From the NCBI RefSeq assembly GCF_963678635.1, contig NC_087066.1, positions 20,741,996 to 20,805,995 of the forward strand: a DNA stretch of 64,000 nucleotides. The letters run 5' to 3'. Positions 1 to 12,800 of this stretch are shown here, one piece after another (the first letter of the stretch is position 1; every line of letters starts with the position of its first letter). The translations under genes and the position numbers were made by a program. Origin of the DNA: Symsagittifera roscoffensis (Eukaryota; Xenacoelomorpha; Acoela; Convolutidae). The notes under the pieces are model-generated. The model worked only from the letters and a program-made list of their open reading frames with translations, was not told the DNA's origin and did no database searches.

Positions 1-587
1 TAATTTTGAAAAAACGTCAACCCCCGTATTTCAAAGAAAAATAGTGACATTGATTACAATAGGTTGCAGATCCAACTGATTAAACTCAGCTGAGCAAAAA
101 AAGTAAGCTGCCATCGGAATGTGTACCGGGTTATGTAGATCTTGAATAACATATTTCAGCCACTGTACCAACCACTCTGAACTTATCGACTGAGTAAATT
201 TGATTTGAGTTGATAACCGAGAATTGCCAGTTGAACAACGGTTAATTCAAGTATTTGCGTCTCAAAATTATGCTAGGTTTTAATAAATCTGAGTTGATTG
301 ACTAATTCAACTCGACCCAAATGAGTGTCTTCACTGCGTTTAGTTACAACTTAAAGTCCCCGCAGTGACAAAAATGAATAAAAATCGATTATCTATAGAA
401 AATATGCAGATTTCAGATCTGTTGTAATTTTATCTAATAAAACTTCTTCGATTATATAGTTTTAATAATCGATTATAACGCGTTTTTTTTGCAAAAATTT
501 TATTCTGTATATCTTCATTTTATAGTCATTGCCAAAACACTCTAAAATTGTTTTTTTTCTGTATCAAATTTTACGCATACTATAAAT
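1..587. other. AT-rich sequence without recognisable gene
   Basis: No reading frame with protein-like composition and no repeat structure beyond low complexity is visible in either strand. The last part runs into the GATTATATACA-type minisatellite. Confidence 0.6.
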
Positions 588-745
588 AGATTATGTACAC
601 ATTATCGACAGATTATCTACATATTATCAACAGAATATATGTTGATTATATACAGATTTTATACAGACTACATATAGATTATATACCGATTATATCCAGA
701 TTATATACGGAGACTATATACAGATTATATACAGATTTTATACTG
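588..745. repeat. Minisatellite with GATTATATACA-like unit
   Basis: About ten imperfect tandem copies of a 12-15 base unit of the form GATTATATACA or GATTTTATACA follow each other. The same unit reappears at 1190-1320, so the two blocks are probably parts of one array separated by about 450 bases. Confidence 0.75.
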
Positions 746-1189
746 ATTTTCTCATAATTCTAGTCAATTAGATAGAATGAGTATATTGAAAAAAAATAAT
801 GTAGGCTTTTTAGTGATATTTTTGTACTGATGTTTGATCTGAAAAAAAAAGTTAATTTCCTTTTTGTGTAAATAGAATATTGTTAAAAAGTAAATTGCTC
901 CATGTAAATTTTTTTATTTTTTATTGATGTCTTTTCACAAAAAGGCGCTAAACAGGTTGATCTTTTAAGTTGCATTTGAAGAAGTTTTGCCCAAAATTAT
1001 TTTTCTTACTGCGGAAACCCTTAGATTGCAAAGCTTTAAAGGAATCTCTTGAACCAATATTTTGCGGTAACCAATTTTTGTCAAGTGAGTTCAGTTCACT
1101 ATAAAACTGAGGAGAACTTTTCCTGATTGCAATATTTTGTCAAATTTGTCAAAAAGATCATTAATTTAAGTTTTGAATGGTCCTCAGTT
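746..1189. other. AT-rich spacer between two minisatellite blocks
   Basis: No gene or clear repeat is visible. Confidence 0.5.
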
Positions 1190-1320
1190 TTTATACAGAT
1201 TATATACAGATTATCTACGATTATCTACATAATATTTATAGATTATCTACAGATTAACTACAGGTTTCATTGTATAAAGATTGTACTGACTATATGCAGA
1301 TTATCTACAGATTGTTTTCA
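1190..1320. repeat. Second block of the same minisatellite
   Basis: Repeats of GATTATATACA, GATTATCTACA and related forms. A long ORF through this block simply reads the repeat and is not a gene. Confidence 0.7.
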
Positions 1321-2104
1321 GGTTTTGCACAATAGAAAATCGATTATTTTGGCATTAAAATCCATTCATTTTTGGTTGAAAAAAAATGAAATCTATCCGT
1401 ACAGAATTTATTATGTTCCCAAAATGGCTGTAGATAAATCAAATCTATTAATCTGTAGGTTTTTCTCTACAAGTTATCGATTTAATCAATTTTTATCTTT
1501 TTTGTCACTGCGGGTCATCAAATTCAGCAACAAAGCGTATCAAAAAAGTTTTACGAAGTAAAGATAAGTTGAACTACAAGTTGCAGGAGTAAATGAAAAA
1601 CAACCACAGAGGCTTGACTAATGGCAAACACTAGCCACCAATAAAGCAAAGAACAGATGCTGGGAAACTTCCGATGCTGCATATTTTGATTATAGCGAAG
1701 AAACCATTTTTAATGAACTCTTCAATTTGCGACTTGTGTTGTTATGATACCTCATTTGAGTCCCTGTGAAGTTTTTCTTTGTCAATTTGACTTGAAATCC
1801 ACCCGAAGCCATATTTCTTTCCCGTTTTTTTCTTATCGACAGCCAAACACCTAAAAAAAATGAAACCTATATCCAAACTGTTTTTTTTTCAGATTGACTT
1901 TTTCCTTTGACAAAATACCCATTGGAGCAAGCCTAAAGAACTAATTTTATTTTCTCAGTATGAATTCCAGTATAAATTCAAATTTACAAGTGAAAACAAA
2001 ATTTAAGTCAGACAAGATCTTCAATTTTCGCTAATACACGCAAAATGACCAACAAGTTCTTTTGAAATAATTTGAGACAACCAAAATTTAAGAGATCGAA
2101 AAAG
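1321..2104. other. No gene seen
   Basis: AT-rich sequence with frequent stops in all frames. I see no domain, RNA or repeat here. Confidence 0.5.
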
Positions 2105-2915
2105 TTACAAACGTTGTCTACGTTTATTGAAGTCAGCTAAATACAGTGCTGATTTAAATTAGCAGGACAAAACGAACAAAAATTGAATTTTCAAGCGCGT
2201 TTTTCTCAAATTTGGTTAGGTTAGACAAAAAGTGAGGAGAACAGAGTTGTTTAGAATTTCACCAAAATGAGTATGGTCCAATTTTTTTTAACCGAAATTC
2301 TCAACAAAAACTTTACCCCAGAAATGGCTAATTTTGGCTTTTTCGAATTAATTAAAACCTACTCGGACACTAATTTGTTTATTGACAAGAAAATTACAGC
2401 AGAAGAAGCCTCATACACATCCCAAGAAAATTCTAGAAAGGTAAAATCTCTAAAAATCTGTATAAATCAAATTCTGTTTGCTTGATAGTCAAGAAATGTG
2501 ATTTTTACTATATAAAACCTAAAATCTTTGCTTAAAACAAATTTTAAACAGTTTGCACAAATTTTTGTAGATTTTACCTTCCTAGAAATTTGTTGGGATG
2601 TGTAAGAGGCTTCTTGTGCTATAATTTTCTTATCCATAAACAAATTAGTTTCAGCTTAAATCATTTAATTAAAAAAAGCGAAAATTACCAATTTCTGGGA
2701 GTAAGTTTCTGGTAGATAATTTTGATGAAAAAAAATGCACTTTAATAATTTTGGTGAATTTTTTTGCACCTTTTGTTCTCTTACTTTTTTGTTTTATGTT
2801 AACCAAATTTGAGAAGAACGCGTTTGAAAATTCAAGTTTTGCTCGTTTTGTTTGGATAATTTTAATCAGCGCTTTATATTTGCCCGTCTTAAAACACGTT
2901 TAGAAACCCTAATTA
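2105..2915. repeat. Large inverted repeat, arms about 340 bp
   Basis: The left arm (about 2110-2455) and the reverse complement of the right arm (about 2567-2915) align almost throughout. Shared landmarks are GCTGATTTAAAT/GCTGATTAAAAT, CTCAAATTTGGTTA, AGAAGCCTC and TACACATCCCAA. The loop is about 110 bases. The arms differ by many substitutions and small indels, so the structure is old. It could be a foldback DNA element or an inverted duplication of a gene's first exon. The left arm carries an ATG-led frame ending at a splice-donor-like site. Confidence 0.8.
2267..2440 (+). CDS. Exon-like ORF in left arm of the inverted repeat
   Basis: Fifty-eight codons run from an ATG in context CCAAAATGA to AAG followed by GTAAAATC, a plausible splice donor. 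Beyond it the frame stays open only 14 more codons. The predicted peptide contains FFLTEILNKNF and GFFELIKTYSD and looks protein-like, but I do not recognise it. The right arm holds a degraded mirror copy in which the middle (NLFIDKK, ASYTSQ) is still readable on the minus strand. It may be the first exon of a gene, or coding sequence of a foldback transposon. No downstream exon could be joined. Confidence 0.3.
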
Positions 2916-4267
2916 ACCAAAAAAATGCGTTTGAGTTTTGACCAATTAAATTAGCTAAAATGGTAACTTAGGGCATTTTGAGCAATGTCTAGGCCAACAC
3001 AGCAAATAGCAAACTTTTTTGATGCACTAATTATTTAAAAATTGACTGTTTTTATAAGATTCTCATATACCTCACGACAAGACTGCTCGTATCAGGGCGA
3101 AGCCCTGAATGTTCTGGCTGCCTTTTAAGATTTATGTAGCAGAAATAAAATTTTAAAAAATGTTAAAAAATGAAATGAAAATTTGTTTGAAAATCATCCC
3201 CCCACTCGCCATATAAAGTACAAAAGGATAGATTTTGCTCCTTGTAATAAATCAATAATGGCAACTAAGCTTCTTTCATCCAATTTGGAACCATTTCCAA
3301 GACGGATTAACTCTTCGCTATCGCGTTAATAGCGCGAAATATATCGCGCGTTAATTGTCCCAAATTGGCCAAACTGACAATCTTTAAACCCCCAAAAAAA
3401 TCTAAGTAAATTGATCACAGGTAATATATCTTTTCAAACTTCAGCTCAGGACAACAATGCCTTTTGATTGCTATAAAAAAATTCCGTCAAAAATGGCTAA
3501 ATTAAAAGTCGAAATTCTCTGAAGAAAAAAAACCCACTCCGAGCAAAAATATTCCGTTACTTTCGTATCGAAAGTCGAAATAATAATATGTAAAGAACTA
3601 AGTGAAATATTTTGCGTCTAATAGATTTTTTACAATAGCAACTAGCTCAACTATAAATTTTATATTTCAAGCTCCGGCCAAATTTGTCTTTCAGATGGTG
3701 TTAAAAATGAAAAACAGCCCGGTATACAGAAATACTGCAAAATACCGATGTTGGACTATTTAATTAAGGTTCCTCAGAGATGCGGTATTATTGCCGAAAA
3801 GTTCTCGTAAATTGCAAAATTTTGAATTTTTGAACTTAAGGCTATTCACTAAAAAATGTTGCATTTTAGCTCGTCTTTTATCTAAATATAGAAGCGAAGC
3901 TTCAGTTTTGCAGACACAGGTGAAAAAAACGGCAAAAACTAAGGATACGTCCTAGAATCTGAGCTTAATAATTCTGAACACAGACATGATGCTGCGGTTC
4001 GTAAACACAGGCTAGAGAGCGAGAGAAAGCAGCTTTAAAAAGTGAAATAAGAATATCTAGAAACTCGCCTTGAATGAGTAAAACTTTGTTTCTATATTTT
4101 GTTAGAAAGTTAAACTGCAAGAAACCGACGTTGACCAACCTATGGGAGCTTGTCAGAGGTATTCTGGTTCCCGAAGAACCCTCGTAAATTGCACAAGAAA
4201 AAATTTAAAATGATTGAGAAGTGAAGATCAATTTAGCACTCTAATTCCACTTGTTTTTTACAGCTGA
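2916..4267. other. No gene seen; short hairpins
   Basis: Two small perfect hairpins stand out: TCAGGGC-GAA-GCCCTGA near 3094-3110 and GCGCGA-AATATA-TCGCGC near 3333-3350. No open frame of interest was found. Confidence 0.5.
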
Positions 4268-4545
4268 ACCAGAGGAGGATCTAGGATTTTCTTGATGTGG
4301 GTGGGGCGGATTTTCAAGAAAATTTCGAAAGTTTTGATGACCTTCTTGGGGCGCGCGCTCCCAGTCAAAGTTAGCATATTTTGGCACCGAAGGTTCCTTT
4401 AGATAAATTTCAGGGTCGGGTCGGCCAAAAATTGATTTCTTAAAAAGTTTCAGAGGGGGATCCTTTGGGGCGGCAGGGAGTCGAATCCCTAGGTGGGGGG
4501 GGGGCGTCCGCTATCGCACCCCCCCCCCCCTAAATATGCCCCTTA
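4268..4545. mobile_element. MITE-like repeat with CAGAGGAGGATCTAGG end
   Basis: The left end reads CAGAGGAGGATCTAGGATTTT and the right end is a C-rich run followed by TAAATATGCCCCTTATCTG, whose complement begins CAGATAAGGGGC. Related copies occur near 49975-50165, 53071-53410 and 55735-55870. All share the GGATCTAGGATTT start and a GGCGCGCG..CCCCTCAAAGTTA core or parts of it. This looks like a short non-autonomous DNA transposon. The superfamily is not determined. Confidence 0.55.
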
Positions 4546-6672
4546 TCTGATCAATAATACTATTTCAAAACATGGAAAAATTACATGGAAAAAATGGACC
4601 CTACTGTAGCAAAAGCGCTGCATCTGTATTAATAAATTTCATCTACATCTAAATTTATAGCTCACCTGGTGAACTGTTCTTGGTTTTCCATTAAAACAAA
4701 AACATGCAACCCTAAATGCCTTAATTTTAAATACTTTTTAGAACAGATAGCTGGAGAAGTGTAAAAAAATGTATGCTTGATTTTGCAGTAATAGTTATCC
4801 TATTTAGAGAATACTGTAGCATTAGTGAAATTTTTAATCCGCTTGAATTCTGAAAATTTAAGTCGATTACTGAAACTTAAGTCGATCACGTTGTCGTGAT
4901 CTTTTCACTTTTGCCGTTCGTGATCATTAATGTACTTTCTAAAAATTGTTCAATTTATTGCTTCGGGAATTTGATTTGAAGTATTGAAATAAATAAGCTC
5001 AAAATAGGCAGCTAATTACGTCTGAGAAAAAGTTTTGAAACCGACATTTTGATTAAGTTCATATTGATTAAGTGGGGACCGATCGTTTAGCAGACAAATC
5101 TTTTAGCATAAAAAGTGAAACATGAGTAGCAGACAAATGTGATAAAGTGATGGATGATTGGTTGACAGACTCAAAAAGACGCTCAGCCTGAGGCCAAGCT
5201 TCCCCAATTAAGTCAATTATCTCACGATGTCAACAAAACTATCAACTTCAAAAACACAACAGTCTAAATTAGCGGCAAAACAAAGATTTACGCGCACAAT
5301 AAAACTCGTGTTGAATTGAAGCGCAGCGGAGCAAGCGGTCGCTAATCGCCAATGCCGCGCTTGAAGTTAGCTATCACACTTTATAATTGTTCTGCGTCTG
5401 CTAAAAAACCGGTCTGCTCAAATCCCTAGCACCTGATTAAGTTAACTGCAGTAGTTCCTTAAAGTAAGAGTAATTTGGGACCCTTTTCTCACACATGGTT
5501 TTTACCGAGTAGCTTAAACTTGTACCAAAAGATCATCAAGACGTATGTAATTGAGAAGCACTTCGTCCTTTAAATAAAAATAATCTATAGCTCTCGGCCT
5601 TATCTTTCTCAGATTAACATAGTCTAAGTGTCCTTCAAAGAAAAGATGGGCCTGGTAAAAATCTATTGAGTCATCATTTCACGAACTTTGTACGTGAACA
5701 GCAGAGAACCAAAACTACAGCATCTAGAGAGGCAGAAAAAGAGCACACTTTCATACTAATTCAGCATACATATCATCAAAATTGAATTTCATAGCATCTT
5801 TTTCAATTGAATTACCCGTCGTGAATTAATTTATATTCATCAGTTACGGTAATAAAATTTCTTGATGGTGAGTCAGATTATGAATGTTGCAAGGACCACT
5901 TCAACCATATGATCAAAACGTTTTCACACTACTTCCAATAATCCTTGCCACAAACAATTTCATTTTTGTCGGTGTCACTATTAAATAGTTGAATTACTTG
6001 CTAAAAACTCTAATTCCAGAAGAAAAATAGTAAGATAGCGAAAGAACAATTAATTAGAAATGAGACAATTTTGAAAAACGAAAATTTACATCATGTATGA
6101 AAAATAAAGCGACTACTGTAACATTAATCGTCAAAAGCATCAAAAAACAACGTTCAAAAAAAATCCAAAATCGATTTTCTGGAAAAAAATAAAAACAGCA
6201 CCATGTTTGAGCAAACTTTTTTTGAGGGGGAAGGTTCAAAATTACAAATTCGAAAAAATGAGAAAATTTAGACAGACGGGTTAGCATAGGGATTGAAACA
6301 TGAAAGCATATCAATACTTATATACGCATGCATTTTTTTTTGTCTAATTCACATTGGAAGGTGATACATATGAAACATTTAGGTGGTCGCTGGAAAAGCC
6401 AAAGTGAACATTATAATCCAGATCAGTAAAAATCAAAACAATTAATTTTGGGATAAAATAAAGTATCATCTCAATAAATTTCGCTCATCTAAATACAAAA
6501 AACATCAGCTTGTGCGTTTAGAATATGCAAACGATTCTCCAAAACTTCATATCAAAATCTATGATAAATATATTTTTTCAGAATTGTTCACATTTCTTTA
6601 GCCAGTTGAAAATAGCCTAATAAAGAAACTGAATAAAATGAATTTGAAACTTCATCTACATTTTTCTTTCAG
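4546..6672. other. No gene seen; one interspersed repeat
   Basis: Positions about 4858-4935 (containing GATCACG..CGTGATC and CTTTTGCCGTTCGTG) resemble the repeats at 7080-7190 and 23490-23620. The rest is AT-rich without a supported gene. It lies 3' of the importin-alpha stop codon and may include its untranslated end, but I find no canonical AATAAA on the minus strand close to the stop. Confidence 0.5.
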
Positions 6673-6730
6673 GACAATTTTACTTCCTATGTTGGATGGA
6701 AACATGTGAATGGATGCTGTACTGAACTAG
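6673..6730 (+). other. Exon-like 58-bp segment, plus strand
   Basis: A textbook acceptor (TTTTTCTTTCAG) precedes, and a donor (CTAG|GTAATT) follows, an open 58-base stretch reading DNFTSYVGWKHVNGCCTEL. It lies on the opposite strand to importin-alpha, just beyond its stop codon. No partner exon was found, so chance is quite possible. Confidence 0.2.
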
Positions 6731-6807
6731 GTAATTGAATTTCTAAACTTTCAGGTATAAGTTTTGTATCGCTGATTGTGTCTCGTGGAGCAGTCTTCGA
6801 TTTTAAT

Positions 6808-6873
6808 CTAGAATTTGAATCCTGACTTTGGGATTTCCATGGATTGGGCGTCAAATTGGTATCCTTCTGCCTG
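6808..6873 (-). CDS. Importin-alpha exon 10 (C-terminal exon and stop)
   Basis: After acceptor TTTTTGTAG it codes for 21 residues ending SGFKF then TAG. The Gly-Phe-x-Phe ending matches the family's conserved C-terminus. It is too short for usual ORF length cut-offs. Confidence 0.8.
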   Translation of the reverse strand, partial: QAEGYQFDAQSMEIPKSGFKF

Positions 6874-9800
6874 CTACAAAAAGCACAAAAATAAAAATAA
6901 TTTTCAAGAAATTAACCAATGTAAATACTGAACCCGACGACGTGATATCAAAATAAAAACATAAATGTCCTTAAAACTCTTTGAATTTCTAGAACAATCT
7001 ATGATTGTCAATGTTTAAATTCTACTAAACCAATTTGAGAAAATTTGATCAAAAGGTAAAATTTTTTATTCCGCTAGGAAATCTGAAAATTAAAACCCAT
7101 TTTAGAACTGTAAAATTCGATCACGTTTTTCGTGACCATTACACTTCTACTGTTTGATAGTGGAGTTTGCCTTCGTATTAACAAAGGAAATGAACTGATT
7201 GGAAAAAAAAATCACAGACGGCAAAAAAATCCAAGTTGAGCGTGAACAAATTTTAAGACTATTCCTGAGAAAACCATCACGACCAACATAAGAGTGTTCA
7301 CTACGTTAATTAATCTAAAGAAATAAAGCCCAGATGTGCTTGTGCTAACCCCTTCTCCGAAGTACTCGTCGATGATCTTGTATGCGAGTGAGTATATCTC
7401 GTGGCTCTCGTGTGTCTGTAGCTGTTCTATCTTGTCCAGGCCCCCACACTCTTCAATCTGACTGGTCACGTGGTCTCTCGTCATCTCATCACTGCCTCCA
7501 GGTAGAGATCCCACGTGCTTCAAGATGTTTGAGAGGGATTCAAGTACGCATTGGACAACTGTGGCGTCTTTGTATGCCAGCATGTCGCACAGAGGTTGAA
7601 TCACTTTAAGTTTCGCCACATAGACCACCTAAAACGTAGTATTTTAACATGTGACAATGCAGAATGGAGTTCACAGTATCGGAATCAAATTATTAGCACA
7701 TGAAACACGCTTTTCGGTCTGATGTCGTTTTGAATGGTCAAAATTTTAGCCAAAAATGGTTGAAACTTTAGTACAGTTCTTCTGAAAATGTTGATTGCGT
7801 GAGACGTCTAGTAATTCTGGTTAGTTTGAGGCTCCCGTTTCGGTGAATCATCAAGCCATCAAGTGGTGCAAGGATAGCAGAGCCATGGCGGTAGTGTCTA
7901 AAGTAGTCTACGCCGTATCTGCGGAACACCAGAAAGAGGAATGGTTTTGGTTTATTAAGTAGATTGAGTTATTGTTTAAAATATTGATCTCAACCAATTC
8001 ACAAATTTTTTTAATCAACATAATCAGAAAGTTGCATTTTAATACAGTTTTTCATCTACGAACTTTCTAAGTTTCTGGCGACCTCGGGTTCACTCCCAGT
8101 GGTTAAAAAAAACTTGTCTTGCTACATGGTCAAATCCCCCTTACCTGTTTATCAATAGAACTCACCTTCCTTTCATTAATTTAATCAAAATTTTGCGAAA
8201 TGAGCGTTACGCAAATCTCGATAAGATAGCGAGAGCCTGCCTTGAGTCCCATAGCAAAGATTACTATCCAACTATTGAAGAAACGGAACCTAATCCCAAC
8301 GATGGGGCAATTAATAGGGACTGAGTAAAATGAAAAAAGTCAATCTGTTAAGAGAAGCAATATAGCAACTGCGATCCCTTGACCGAAAAAGAGAAATTAT
8401 CGACTCAAAACACTGAATTTGTGAAAGCAATTCAGGAAATCAACACTTGATGGCAAAATTGATATCATAGCGAAAAACTAGCGGGCCTGAAAAATCAACA
8501 ACAATTATACAAAAAGCAATCCCATTTCGTCCAGGTACAGCACAGAAAATGAAAACAAATATCTAAATCAATTCGAAGTGGACGGAATTGAAGCCAAAAG
8601 TGAACCAAAAAAACCATTACAGGTCATGAAACATCAATAACCAATGAACTAATTGTTTTTATTTGAGTTACGGCAAAAATAACTAATATTGAACGACTAG
8701 GAAAACTTGATCAGCAAAAAGTGCGTCGTCGAACATATTGGTAACAGTGAATGATCCTTGGATGTCAAAAAAAATCTAGGCAAGTCGGCTAAACTGCTAA
8801 CAACTAATACGTCTGTTTAAATCAATCAATGCTTTAAAAAAGAAGAATCTCACGCCTACTATGACTTGCTGAAAAAACGGTGCGACGCAATCAATTCGTG
8901 AGTAAAGCCAAGTGAGCTCAGGATAAGAAATACGAACTTGTGGTGAAACTGAATACAAGGATCTGACTAAAAACAGCTAGGAGTACTTCAATTCTTCTGT
9001 ATAATACTCAAAGTCATCAATTTGAAACTGAGACAACTCTTATAAAGCAATGTCATGGTTATGAATCCCGATATATATTATTTTAAACCAAAACATGGTT
9101 CACCTCACAGCAAAAACAACTCTGAGCTCTTTCTATTCGATTTAATTTTCTATCGGGGAGATCGAAAAACAGACGGTATCTCTAAATACGGTGGAATAGC
9201 TATTGGTGCTAAAAAATACCATAACTCAAATCTCAAAATTTCCCGGAAATCTGCAACAAGAAGCATGTTTCCTTGTTAACGTTCATGAAAACAATAGCAT
9301 TCTACTGTTTTGTGCTATCTATAACGCTCCCAAGAGGTAGCAAATATCGACGTTGAATGGCAGACTCTTCCGTGTTTCTAAATCTTCTAAAACACTCCGA
9401 TTTTAAAAGGATTTTTAGCTGGCCAATTTTATCTGCCGCAAGCTGATGGGGAAACCTACATAAAAGACAACGGTTACGAGCTAGAACTCCTGGATGTTTT
9501 TTTTCTGACTATGAAAAAATACTAATCATACAAATTTCATACATTTTGCTATGGTCACATCATGCCAAAATGGTGACGTCGAACTTTCGAAAAACTTTTC
9601 TGTTGCTTTGGCATAAAATTCGGTGTATCGTACTAAATAAAACAGAAAAACTTTTTGTCAAAAAAAAAAATGCTAATCATACAATTTCCATATATGGAAA
9701 ATGTATGACTAACATTTTTTTGATGGCGACGACAAAAATTTTTCTGTATATTTGAAATTGTTCCCAAAAATTTTTTGTGTTTTTTTTTCAACCGCAAATT

Positions 9801-12800
9801 GATTTTCGTACCCAAACAAACATTTTTTGACAAAAAAAATTTGCATGCAAAATTTAATTTTTTGTGTATAACGTAGTCCTGGATATACTAATATTGGATT
9901 TTTTTTCCTTTTCTCTTCATAAATTTTTTCAAAAACGCTTAAAACTCCTCTTTCTTTTGTATGACATTTTTTGTATGCCTTGATCAATGATTGATTATTT
10001 AAAAATTCAAATTTTAGAAATAATCATCTTTGAAAATTTTTGTCAAAATTTAAAAGTTCGTTATTTTCGTTATAATATTTGTGTGTGACAGAATTCACAC
10101 ATTTCCAATGCATTTTTATTGCGAGACGGCCAAACCTTTGGTTACTACGTTTGAGTAACCAAGGTTTATGTCATTTGTGTTCATATTTTTGGTTTATGGA
10201 AAATGCTCGTCATACAATTTTCATACAATTTTCTGTACTTATGGAATTGCATGAAAAGTGTATGATTAGCATTTTTCAATATATGAAAATTGTATGACTA
10301 GCATTTTTCTTTCGGGTATTTTCTTTCAACTCGGGTATTTTCTTTCAAATTTGAACGAGTTTCTTTCAGCCAATCAGTTTAAATCCTAATTTTATGGCAA
10401 TCAATCATTAGGATGGTTGATGACTGGTACCTATGGTTTTGGGAGGCCTTACAAAAACTCACCCCTAGAAGAACTCGACAACGCCAAATTATGCCTCCTC
10501 TGATAACAGAAGAAACAAACCATACGACTTACTATTCTCGGCATCAAAATCCGACAATCGCTGAATACCAGCTTTTTTTTACAAACAAAAACAAAAACGA
10601 TGCATCAAGTTCGTAAAGAAATCCAGGAAAAAGATTATCAAGCAGATAAAAAATCCAGGAAAGAGATCAAGCAGATTATGAAATAGAATGAGTTCTATTG
10701 TTCAATGGGAAAATACAACCGCAAAGACAGATCTGGAAAAAGCTGATTGTTATAATAAATACTTCGCATCCGTTGTTAGCTCCAATTTGCCTTTTACTTT
10801 CAATACCCTGAATCTTATTCAGGTTAATTCGTTTAACTTTAGCAGAATCGAAATCGCAAATTAACTTCTTATTCTGAACATCAGGAAGCGAAAAATTTAG
10901 AGTTAGCCACCTGTACTATTCAAAGAGTTAAAACAATTTCCCTTTCTTCAGTTAACAATTACTGGAACTATTCAATTACTATTCAAGCGAGTTTCCACCC
11001 AAACGGAAAAACAGTACCATCACTCCTCTTCGCAAAGGCGATTCGAAAATAATGGTAGATAACTGTAGACGCTTTTCGAAGCCATTTGAGAAGCTACATT
11101 GATCAGCTGTCCTGTCAAGAGGTGACCTTCGGTACCTCGTAATTACCTACTTTTCCTCACACCTTTTTGCAGTATTGTGCAAGCGGTTACCTTCAAGGCC
11201 ACTTAGGACCGACTTAGAAACATTAAGTTGAACACGGTTACTCTTGATTATGTTATGCTTAGAGATAGGTGTTCAAATTCTTGTGGGAAACTTGGATTGA
11301 TCAATTCTTCTTGGCAGTGGGTCTCAAGGATAATATCAATCCCAATGACCTCCTCGACGATCCAGCAGATATCATCGACGAACCTCCTCCGAAACCGCAG
11401 GCACCAGGACAAGGCGAAGATGCTGCTGAGACCAGTGCCAGGATCCTTCGGGATCAGGCAGCTGTCCGCAGAGCGACTGAGTTTAATCAGGAATGAAGGA
11501 GGAAAGGACCACGAATCAGTCAAAACTGGTTTTACCACGAGGTGGAGGCTAGATTAAAGTCGCGAATTTTCTTCTCACTTGACAATGAAGGCAAGAGGGG
11601 ATACGCTGACTCTTTCCCGCACACCGACATCAGAGTGACGTCATTCAAAGAGTTCCAAGCTAGTTGTGAAGTCTAATTCAAAATTGACCAAGATTACACG
11701 GCTGAACGCATAAAACTTTATAATACCGTTTTCATACTAGACTATGATACCTTTTCGTCCTTTTGCGCCCGTTTCAGTGCGCAAGTCTCGCCGTGTGCAA
11801 CTGGCCGACCGCTCAGGAGAGGGCAAATTTATAAAGACCTCTTCATCGGAAGGATAAGGGACGTGGACGTACAACAGCAGCTTATCAAAGCTAAGACGGA
11901 CCTGGACGGCACTTTCAAACTCGCTTTACAATGTGAAAAAGCAAACACGTCTGCACAATTTCAGAAACTCTCTCCGCACAATCAGAATCCAGTCCTATAG
12001 AGGCAATTTTGGTAAGCACGGTGGCCCTCATAACCAATCACATTGTCAAAACCAAGGAAACCAAGGCAACAAACCCTGTTACTTTTGTGGCAATCCTTTC
12101 ACTCCCGATCACAGGAAGTCGTGCCCGGCGAGAGACGTCACGTGTAACTTATGCAGAAAGCGCGGAAATTTTGCTAAATGTTTCAATTTGTCAAAACGAA
12201 GAGTGAATCTAGTTCATGAGGAGGAGGAAACACCTAGCCCCGCGTTAGACTGTGGCTTTATTGACGTCGAAAATGACAGCGAGCCCGAATACGGAGTTTT
12301 CCATTTGGAAGACACAGTGCAGATTAACAGTATTGAATTATTAACGTCGGCTGCGGGGAAGCCCAGGAGTCTCAGTATTCAACTTCGATCAGCTTCCAGT
12401 TTTTTATTCCACTATCGATACCGGAGGTCCGGTTTCATTCCTCAGCAAACGCACATTAGATCTATTAATCTCACGAAACCTGTCAATCCATTTCCGGGAC
12501 ATCGCACGACGCCCGATAGGAACCGCGTATGTGGATTAGTACAAGCATCCTATACGGTTATTTGGATATTTTACGATTCCTGTTTCGTCAAACGGGTGGA
12601 AAATTGAAGACGCTACTTCTCTAGTTTCTGAATCGGACAAGAAACCTCCTTGGTCTGGATTTGCATGAAAAATTGGGCGTGGTGACAACTCAGTTAAAAG
12701 CCGAAACTATTCATCTACTAGAAGACACAACACACGACCCCACATCCGATTATTGGAAATCATACTACGCGAAACGTTATGCTCACGTCTTTAATCATTT

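Noticed and set aside
1127-1561. 144-codon plus-strand ORF
   Set aside because: It reads through the GATTATATACA minisatellite and AT-rich flanks. It is rich in I, Y, F and S with no domain, and its start is not an ATG.
3330-3352. GCGCGA hairpin as a terminator or origin
   Set aside because: A six-base stem in a eukaryotic, non-coding context. No supporting feature.
4470-4500. T-arm-like AGGGATTCGACTCCCT on the minus strand
   Set aside because: It lies within a MITE-like repeat, and no other tRNA parts are present.
7382-7609. Plus-strand ORF of 75 codons
   Set aside because: It is the antisense shadow of importin-alpha exon 9.
9546-9987. Three overlapping ORFs on both strands
   Set aside because: They read poly-A/T and palindromic repeat sequence in all frames. 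Composition is low-complexity Lys/Phe.
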